A stretch of DNA of 64,000 nucleotides from Hyphomicrobiales bacterium (lineage in GTDB: Bacteria > Pseudomonadota > Alphaproteobacteria > Rhizobiales > Rhizobiaceae): NCBI GenBank assembly GCA_900466575.1, contig UBMP01000013.1:52829-116828 (forward strand), given 5' to 3'. The notes beneath the pieces were generated by a model. That model worked only from the letters and a program-made list of their open reading frames with translations. It had not been told where the DNA came from and made no database searches. Below, one piece after another: positions 58,257 through 64,000 of this stretch (its first letter is position 1; every line of letters begins with the position of its first letter). The translations under genes were made by a program, and so were the position numbers.

Positions 58257-58904
58257 ATGAGGCCAGGACAGCAGAACAAACGCGGTCGCGGGCGTAACAA
58301 CAACAATAACAACAACAATAATAACAATAACAACAACAATGGAAATATGCGCAAGGGTTCCAACCCTCTGACGCGGACCTATGACAGCTCCGGACCGGAC
58401 GTCAAGATTCGCGGGACCGCGCAGCACATCGCCGAGAAATACGCGCAGCTTGCTCGTGACGCCCAGAGTTCTGGCGACCGGGTGATGGCGGAGAACTATC
58501 TCCAGCACGCTGAACACTATAACCGCATTATCGCAAGCGCGCAGGCGCAGATGCAGGAACGCTTCCAGCGTGACGATCGCAACGACTTTGCCGATCGCGA
58601 CGAGGACGACAACGGTTCGGATGTGGCACCTGCACAGCAGTCTCAACCGCAGCAGCGTTCGCATCAGCAAACCCAGCCGCAGGCCGAGCAGCCCTATGAC
58701 GGCAGCGGTCCGCAGCCCGAGATCGAAGGTCTTCCTGCGGAGGTTGCTCTTGGCGAAGAGACACCGGCGGAAGCCGCCGCCGAGCAGGAACCGCGCCAGC
58801 GTCGTCCGCGCCGTCCGCAGCGCCGCCGCCAGAATGCCGCTGCCGAAGGCGCAGCTGGCGAGGCTCCGGCCGAGCAGCCTGCTCTTGCCGAAGCTGGCGA
58901 ATGA
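58257..58904 (+). CDS. DUF4167 protein with poly-asparagine tract
   Basis: 215-residue protein of the rhizobial DUF4167 family. After a short basic start it has a run of 15 asparagines (coded by mixed AAC/AAT, 58296-58340), then the DUF4167 domain (YDSSGPDVKIRGTAQHIAEKYAQLARDAQSSGDRVMAENYLQHAEHYNRII, read in parts) and a long low-complexity tail of Q, P, A, E and R. The R-rich parts suggest nucleic-acid or ribosome contact; function unknown. ATG at 58257 is chosen; the 58152 frame is non-coding. Confidence 0.88.
   Translation: MRPGQQNKRGRGRNNNNNNNNNNNNNNNGNMRKGSNPLTRTYDSSGPDVKIRGTAQHIAEKYAQLARDAQSSGDRVMAENYLQHAEHYNRIIASAQAQMQERFQRDDRNDFADRDEDDNGSDVAPAQQSQPQQRSHQQTQPQAEQPYDGSGPQPEIEGLPAEVALGEETPAEAAAEQEPRQRRPRRPQRRRQNAAAEGAAGEAPAEQPALAEAGE
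58296..58340 (+). repeat. Asparagine-codon microsatellite
   Basis: Fifteen consecutive AAC or AAT codons in the DUF4167 gene. The mix of codons suggests selection for the asparagine run rather than recent slippage alone, but length changes between strains are likely. Confidence 0.85.
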
Positions 58905-58931
58905 CGAATATCAAATCGTAGCGATTGAGAG

Positions 58932-58962
58932 ATCCCCGGGACGCAAGTTCCGGGGATTTTTG
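58932..58962 (+). terminator. Terminator after DUF4167 gene
   Basis: ATCCCCGG (58932-58939) pairs with CCGGGGAT (58950-58957), then TTTTTG. Confidence 0.8.
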
Positions 58963-58973
58963 CATTTAAACCT

Positions 58974-59002
58974 CTTTAAAAAAGCCGCGCCGCGCCCATA
59001 TT
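58974..59002 (+). promoter_or_regulatory. Candidate heat-shock (RpoH) promoter of clpB
   Basis: CTTTAAA (58974-58980) and CCCATATT (58995-59002) are 14 bases apart, close to the sigma-32 pattern CTTGAAA-N(11-15)-CCCCATNT. Start would be around 59010 and leave a leader of about 83 nt. Confidence 0.55.
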
Positions 59003-59092
59003 TCACTGCGAAGGCTCGCCTTAAAGGGAGCCTATCTCAAACCCGTCGATCCGTGCCTCAGGCGAGGGCGGAACGAGGAACGGAGGACAGAC

Positions 59093-61696
59093 ATGAATAT
59101 CGAAAAATATTCCGAGCGTGTGCGCGGTTTCCTGCAATCGGCTCAAACCGGTGCTCTTGCCGCCGGACACCAGCAATTCACTGCCGAACATGTTCTGAAA
59201 GTGCTTCTGGATGATGACCAGGGCATGGCTTCGGCATTGATTCAGAAAGCCGGTGGTGATCCGCGCGAGGCGCGCATCGCCAATGATGCGGCGCTCGCCA
59301 AGCTTCCGCAGGTTTCGGGCGGCAATGGTCAGGTGTACCTGTCGCAGCCGTTGGCCAAGGTCTTTGCGACGGCCGAAGAGGCTGCCAAAAAGGCGGGCGA
59401 CAGCTTCGTCACGGTCGAACGTCTCCTGCAGGCACTCAGCATCGAATCTTCCGCATCGACCTCCGCCACATTGAAGAAGGCCGGCGTGACGCCGCAGGCG
59501 CTCAATCAGGCGATCAATGACATACGGAAGGGCCGCACGGCCGACAGCGCCAACGCCGAGCAAGGCTTTGACGCGCTGAAGAAATATGCCCGTGATCTGA
59601 CGGCAGATGCCCGCGACGGCAAACTCGACCCGGTGATCGGCCGCGACGATGAAATCCGCCGTGCGATCCAGGTCCTGTCGCGCCGCACGAAGAACAACCC
59701 GGTTTTGATCGGTGAACCCGGCGTCGGCAAGACGGCGATCGCCGAAGGTCTGGCGCTGCGCATCATCAATGGTGACGTGCCGGAATCGCTGCGCGACAAG
59801 AAGCTGATGGCGCTCGACATGGGCGCGCTGATCGCCGGCGCGAAATATCGCGGTGAATTCGAGGAGCGTCTGAAGGCGGTGCTTTCGGAAGTGCAGTCGG
59901 AAAACGGCGATATCATCCTCTTCATCGATGAAATGCACACGCTGGTCGGTGCCGGCAAGGCGGATGGCGCGATGGATGCGTCGAACCTGCTGAAGCCTGC
60001 GCTTGCTCGCGGCGAGTTGCACTGCGTTGGTGCCACGACGCTCGATGAATATCGCAAGCATGTCGAGAAGGATGCGGCTCTCGCCCGCCGGTTCCAGCCG
60101 GTCATGGTTTCGGAGCCGACGGTTGAGGACACGATCTCGATCCTGCGCGGTCTGAAGGAGAAATACGAGCAGCACCACAAGGTCCGGATTTCGGACTCGG
60201 CGCTGGTTGCCTCCGCCGTGCTGTCGAACCGCTACATCACCGACCGCTTCCTGCCGGACAAGGCCATTGACCTGATGGACGAAGCCGCATCACGGCTGCG
60301 CATGCAGGTGGATTCGAAGCCCGAAGAACTCGATGAGCTCGATCGCCGCATCATCCAGATGAAGATCGAGCGTGAGGCGCTGAAGAAGGAAACCGACACG
60401 GCGTCCAAGGACCGGCTCGAAAAGCTGGAGCATGATCTCTCCGACCTGGAAGAGCGTGCCAATGCGTTGACTGCCCGCTGGCAGGCCGAAAAGCAGAAGC
60501 TGGGTCACGCTGCCGAACTCAAGCGCAAGCTTGACGAGGCGCGCAATGATCTGGCGATTGCCCAGCGCAACGGCGAATTCCAGAAGGCAGGCGAGCTTGC
60601 CTATGGCGTCATCCCGGGTCTCGAGAAGGAGCTTCACGCTGCTGAAGCGCGTGACGGTTCCGGCGCGGAAGCCATGGTTCAGGAGGTCGTGACCCCAGAT
60701 AACGTCGCGCAGGTCGTTTCCCGCTGGACCGGGATACCGGTCGACAAGATGCTGGAAGGCGAGCGCGACAAGCTGCTGCGCATGGAAGACGAACTCGCCA
60801 AGTGGGTCGTCGGCCAGGGCGATGCGGTTCAGGCCGTTTCGCGGGCGGTTCGCCGCGCGCGCGCCGGCTTGCAGGACCCGAACCGGCCGATCGGCTCGTT
60901 CATGTTCCTGGGCCCCACCGGGGTCGGCAAGACCGAGCTCACCAAGGCCCTGGCGCGTTTCCTCTTCGACGAGGAGTCCGCGATCGTGCGCATCGACATG
61001 TCGGAATACATGGAGAAGCACTCGGTCTCGCGGCTCATCGGTGCACCGCCCGGCTATGTCGGCTATGACGAAGGCGGCGCTCTGACGGAAGCCGTTCGGC
61101 GCCGGCCTTACCAGGTCGTGCTGTTCGATGAGATCGAGAAGGCACATCCGGATGTGTTCAACGTGCTGCTTCAGGTTCTGGACGACGGTCGTCTGACCGA
61201 CGGGCAGGGCCGGACCGTGGACTTCAAGAACACGATCATCATCATGACCTCGAACCTCGGGTCGGAATTCCTGACCGGGCTCGGCGAAAACGAGGACACG
61301 GACAGTGTCCGCGAACAGGTCATGGGTGTCGTGCGCATGAACTTCCGGCCGGAATTCCTGAACCGTGTCGACGAGATCATCCTGTTCCACCGGCTGCGCC
61401 GCAAGGAAATGGGCACGATCGTCGATATCCAGATGGGTCGGCTCGTCAAGCTGCTCGCCGATCGCAAGATCACGATCACGCTGGACGAAACCGCACGCGA
61501 ATGGCTCGGCGACAAGGGTTACGATCCAGTCTATGGCGCACGGCCGCTGAAGCGCGCGATCCAGAAGTATCTTCAGGATCCGCTGGCCGAAAAGATCCTC
61601 ATGGGCGAAATCCCGGATGGGTCTGCGGTGACGGTCAGCGCCGGTTCGGACCGCCTGATCTTCGTGTCGGGTGAGACGATCAGTCAGGCCGCGTAA
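59093..61696 (+). CDS. clpB: Disaggregase chaperone ClpB
   Basis: 867-residue Hsp100 ATPase that works with DnaK to pull apart protein aggregates. Two AAA+ modules: Walker A GEPGVGKT (first) and GPTGVGKT (second), with a coiled-coil M domain ([46 protein letters not shown], read in parts) between. Walker B motifs [13 protein letters not shown] and [11 protein letters not shown] are present. Usual length. A RpoH-like promoter precedes it. Confidence 0.97.
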   Translation: MNIEKYSERVRGFLQSAQTGALAAGHQQFTAEHVLKVLLDDDQGMASALIQKAGGDPREARIANDAALAKLPQVSGGNGQVYLSQPLAKVFATAEEAAKKAGDSFVTVERLLQALSIESSASTSATLKKAGVTPQALNQAINDIRKGRTADSANAEQGFDALKKYARDLTADARDGKLDPVIGRDDEIRRAIQVLSRRTKNNPVLIGEPGVGKTAIAEGLALRIINGDVPESLRDKKLMALDMGALIAGAKYRGEFEERLKAVLSEVQSENGDIILFIDEMHTLVGAGKADGAMDASNLLKPALARGELHCVGATTLDEYRKHVEKDAALARRFQPVMVSEPTVEDTISILRGLKEKYEQHHKVRISDSALVASAVLSNRYITDRFLPDKAIDLMDEAASRLRMQVDSKPEELDELDRRIIQMKIEREALKKETDTASKDRLEKLEHDLSDLEERANALTARWQAEKQKLGHAAELKRKLDEARNDLAIAQRNGEFQKAGELAYGVIPGLEKELHAAEARDGSGAEAMVQEVVTPDNVAQVVSRWTGIPVDKMLEGERDKLLRMEDELAKWVVGQGDAVQAVSRAVRRARAGLQDPNRPIGSFMFLGPTGVGKTELTKALARFLFDEESAIVRIDMSEYMEKHSVSRLIGAPPGYVGYDEGGALTEAVRRRPYQVVLFDEIEKAHPDVFNVLLQVLDDGRLTDGQGRTVDFKNTIIIMTSNLGSEFLTGLGENEDTDSVREQVMGVVRMNFRPEFLNRVDEIILFHRLRRKEMGTIVDIQMGRLVKLLADRKITITLDETAREWLGDKGYDPVYGARPLKRAIQKYLQDPLAEKILMGEIPDGSAVTVSAGSDRLIFVSGETISQAA

Positions 61697-61717
61697 GCCA
61701 TTCAATTCGGCATACGG

Positions 61718-61747
61718 AAACGCCCGCGTGAAAAGCCGCGGGCGTTT
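61718..61747. terminator. Bidirectional terminator between clpB and M23 peptidase
   Basis: AAACGCCCGCG (61718-61728) pairs with CGCGGGCGTTT (61737-61747); an A/T-rich flank on both sides fits two convergent genes. Confidence 0.8.
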
Positions 61748-61761
61748 CTGCGTTTGCAGGC

Positions 61762-63702
61762 TCAGTTGCTGGCAATATTCCAGTCGTCGTGGCCGAGCAG
61801 CGCGTCGATGCGCTTGCGCTCGGCGCCGAACTTGGCGAGCGCGTCGCCTCCCAACGACTTGCCGTCGGGCAGGCGAATTTTCAACGGGTCCACCTTGTTG
61901 CCGTTGACGATCATTTCGTAGTGCAGATGCGGGCCGGTGGACTGACCGGTCGTTCCGATCCAGCCGATCACCTGGCCCTGATGGATCTTGGCGCCTTCCA
62001 CGACATCCTTCGCGATTGCGCTCTGATGGTTATAGGAGGTCTCATAGCCGTTGGCGTGGCGGATGATCGTCTGGTTGCCGTAGCCGCCGCGGTCCCAGCC
62101 GGCTTTTTCGACCGTGCCGTTGCCTGTCGCGATAATCGGCGTGCCCTTCGGCGCGGCCCAATCCACGCCGGTATGCATGCGCATATAGCCGAGAATCGGG
62201 TGGCGGCGCATGCCGAAGCCGGACTTGAAGATACCGCCCGGAACCGGGTTGCGCAGCAGGAACTGGTGGATGCTCTTTCCGTCCGGACCGTAATAGTCGA
62301 CGCTGTCGTCTGCAGGGTCCTGGAAACGGTAAAGACGCGTTTCGGTATCGCCGAACTTCGCATAGAGGAACAGAAGTTCAGAATTTTTGGTAACTTTGCC
62401 GCTCTGGTCGGCAACCGAGAAGAAGGCCTCGAGCTTGTCGGTCGGACGCAGTTGGGCCTGGAAATCCACCGAGTTGGCCAGAAGCTTCACAATCTGCGTC
62501 GTCAGGTCGAGACCCATTCCGTAGGAAAGGGCTGCGCGATAGATGCCGTCATAAACGCTGGGCAGATCCGAGCCTGCCTGCGGCGCCAGCAGGTTGTCGT
62601 CGAGCGCCGAGGCCATGGCCTTGATGACCGGAGGCGCGGTTCCTTTGACGAAATTACCTTTATCGTCCAGCGCAACAGTCACTTCATGCTGATCGCGCTG
62701 GTAGATGCTGGCGCGCACGATCTTCAGATCTTCGCCGGTCTGCATGATGCCCATGCGCAGAATGTTGCCATCGCTGAGTTTGTCGCCGCCATAGACGTCT
62801 GACAGACTTCGGGAAACGAGATCAGCCTGCTTTTTCGAATAGCCATTGGACGAAAGGGCAGACGCAATATCCGTATCGGAGCGGATGGGGATGATATCAT
62901 CCGCATATTCGGGTGTCGTATTCGTGATCGCCTCGGGGGCCGCTACGGACATGTTGGACTCGATCACCTTCGCCGTCAGGCCGGACGTGATGTCGAGCGC
63001 GCCGTTGCTGGCCGCAAAACGTCTCGGGTCGACGTAATAGAGAGAGGCGACCTGGCTGTTGCCGTCCGTCAAGACCGAACCATTGGTCCGGACCGTTTCC
63101 TCGATCTCCTCCAGCGTCATCGCCGGCGCGTAATTGAACGCGGTTTCCTTCGTCGGAAAGTCGGAGGTTTCGAGGCTGACTTCGGATTCGACGTCCGATC
63201 CGTATATCTGGCCCGTGCTGACGGAGGGGGCGGCCGGCTTGGTTCCGGAGGAGAAGATCGCCAGCGCATCGAAGGCAGGATAGGATTCCTGGGTGGAGTG
63301 GGCGGCGGCAAGCGCCATCTTCACATGTTCGAAAGGTTGGCGGCGGACGACTTCCTTGCCTCCCTGCTGGATCATGGTCGATACTTCCATGATCTGCTTG
63401 TCGGCCGGCTTGGCGGCGATGTTCGTCGCGATCAGCCGGCCTCCGCGTTTGGCGACAAGGGGGCCGTCTTCGCCATCGTCATGTGTGCTGGCATAGGCTT
63501 CGGCCGGAATGGCAAGCTGGCGGCGTCCATCAAGGGCGGCCGTCAGAGCGACGCCCATGAGGATCGTACTGGTGATCCCGGTCAAAAAGGTCCCGGAAAG
63601 CCAGCGGAAGGAAATCTCGCGTCTGTCAGGCGCCCGACGGCCATCGGCGAGCAGCGCGGGCTCGTTGCCGAGCAGCCGTGTCAGTTCCCTGCCGTCTGTC
63701 AT
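61762..63702 (-). CDS. M23 family peptidoglycan metallopeptidase
   Basis: 646-residue envelope protein. A signal-anchor helix (LSGTFLTGITSTILMGVALTAAL) is followed by a long periplasmic part and a C-terminal LytM/M23 domain with HTGVDWAAPKGTPIIATGNG (zinc ligands) and GPHLHYEMIVNG. It probably cuts peptidoglycan cross-links or glycan-adjacent peptides during growth or division. The 298-bp gap to the right edge contains the -35-like motif noted below; no gene is seen in it. Confidence 0.9.
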   Translation of the reverse strand: MTDGRELTRLLGNEPALLADGRRAPDRREISFRWLSGTFLTGITSTILMGVALTAALDGRRQLAIPAEAYASTHDDGEDGPLVAKRGGRLIATNIAAKPADKQIMEVSTMIQQGGKEVVRRQPFEHVKMALAAAHSTQESYPAFDALAIFSSGTKPAAPSVSTGQIYGSDVESEVSLETSDFPTKETAFNYAPAMTLEEIEETVRTNGSVLTDGNSQVASLYYVDPRRFAASNGALDITSGLTAKVIESNMSVAAPEAITNTTPEYADDIIPIRSDTDIASALSSNGYSKKQADLVSRSLSDVYGGDKLSDGNILRMGIMQTGEDLKIVRASIYQRDQHEVTVALDDKGNFVKGTAPPVIKAMASALDDNLLAPQAGSDLPSVYDGIYRAALSYGMGLDLTTQIVKLLANSVDFQAQLRPTDKLEAFFSVADQSGKVTKNSELLFLYAKFGDTETRLYRFQDPADDSVDYYGPDGKSIHQFLLRNPVPGGIFKSGFGMRRHPILGYMRMHTGVDWAAPKGTPIIATGNGTVEKAGWDRGGYGNQTIIRHANGYETSYNHQSAIAKDVVEGAKIHQGQVIGWIGTTGQSTGPHLHYEMIVNGNKVDPLKIRLPDGKSLGGDALAKFGAERKRIDALLGHDDWNIASN

Positions 63703-63956
63703 TCAGTGTCCGCCTGGCCCAGTTATTTTCTTGTTATGCAACATCTGCCCTGTGCGTGCGCGTGAGTCAAATACCATGCGGTGTCATACCGCCGGGCGTG
63801 CACAGAACCTCCATATTCCGCACAAGAACGTTCATGCCTGCCAATTGTGAAATTCCGGGGGCGCGAGACAAGAGAAGCGGCCCTTCGTGGACGCTTCGGA
63901 AAGGGTTCCAACGGCACCTCCAAAATTAATCCCTTAAAATCAACTGCTTGTCACTT

Positions 63957-63988
63957 TTTTGAAGTTTTTTCAAAATGCCTTGTTGACT
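63957..63988 (+). promoter_or_regulatory. AT-rich inverted repeat and -35-like box at right edge
   Basis: TTTTGAA (63957-63963) and TTCAAAA (63969-63975) are perfect arms with a 5-base spacer, followed by TTGACT at 63983-63988. The -10 region falls at or beyond the window end, so only half the promoter can be seen. Position before a possible stable-RNA operon is inference. Confidence 0.35.
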
Positions 63989-64000
63989 GTTCGGAGGGCT

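Noticed and set aside
60290..61705. 471-codon minus-strand frame opposite clpB
   Set aside because: Antisense shadow of ClpB's second half.

Overview
The window is ordinary, gene-dense chromosome of a high-GC alphaproteobacterium, almost certainly a Rhizobiaceae member (Rhizobium/Agrobacterium/Shinella-like). The evidence is the set of rhizobial neighbourhoods: ftsEX-ydcF-plsC, argH-lptM-lysA-TIGR02302, etfBA with 3-hydroxyacyl-CoA dehydrogenase, secA-parvulin-argJ-GNAT-mutT, comF-grxC-nitrilase-DUF1178-ubiG, and lysC-ptsP-prfA-prmC-DUF4167-clpB. RIME-like intergenic palindromes support this. I see no plasmid or phage genes, transposase, integrase or CRISPR array. About 60 protein genes, one tRNA and several promoters, terminators and repeats can be supported.

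Layout. 0-7.4 kb: DMT transporter (cut by the left edge), DUF985 cupin, gloB, methyltransferase, hisC-tyrC (tyrosine/histidine synthesis), DUF2125 protein, ChaC-type gamma-glutamylcyclotransferase and PlsC-type acyltransferase. 7.5-11.9 kb: YdcF protein, ftsX and ftsE, then a one-TM protein, hpt and cpdR. 11.9-18.3 kb: TIGR02302 giant membrane protein, lysA, LptM-like lipoprotein and argH on the minus strand, with tlpA divergent. 18.5-25 kb: hydroxyacyl-CoA dehydrogenase and etfBA, separated by a three-gene plus-strand cassette (FAD oxidoreductase, GntR regulator, FAD oxidoreductase). 25-32.7 kb: rhomboid, cobalamin adenosyltransferase, HIG1 protein, SDR, BrkB, GluQ-RS, DNA glycosylase, HNH nuclease, DsbB, a DedA/YqaA-like protein, tRNA-Leu(CAA) and a small membrane protein.

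32.8-40 kb is the least housekeeping-like block: a GT39 glycosyltransferase, an AMP-forming acyl-CoA synthetase, a CelD/BcsL-type GNAT, a Wzx-like flippase and a nucleotide-sugar dehydratase/epimerase, probably acting on envelope or surface glycan. 40-47 kb: secA, parvulin, argJ, GNAT, mutT, then a small unknown protein and a lone Flp pilin. 47-51.3 kb: methyltransferase, comF, grxC, carbon-nitrogen hydrolase, DUF1178 and ubiG. 51.5-64 kb: OmpA-like lipoprotein, lysC, ptsP, prfA, prmC, poly-Asn DUF4167 protein, clpB (with a likely RpoH promoter) and an M23 peptidase. The right edge carries a strong -35-like motif after an AT-rich stretch, so a stable-RNA operon may start just outside.

I found no clearly new system. 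The observations most worth checking are the oxidoreductase/GntR cassette with a dyad operator candidate, the etfB promoter flanked by two perfect inverted repeats, the surface-glycan block, and the orphan Flp pilin unit. All functional calls are from reading sequence and family knowledge; no searches were run.
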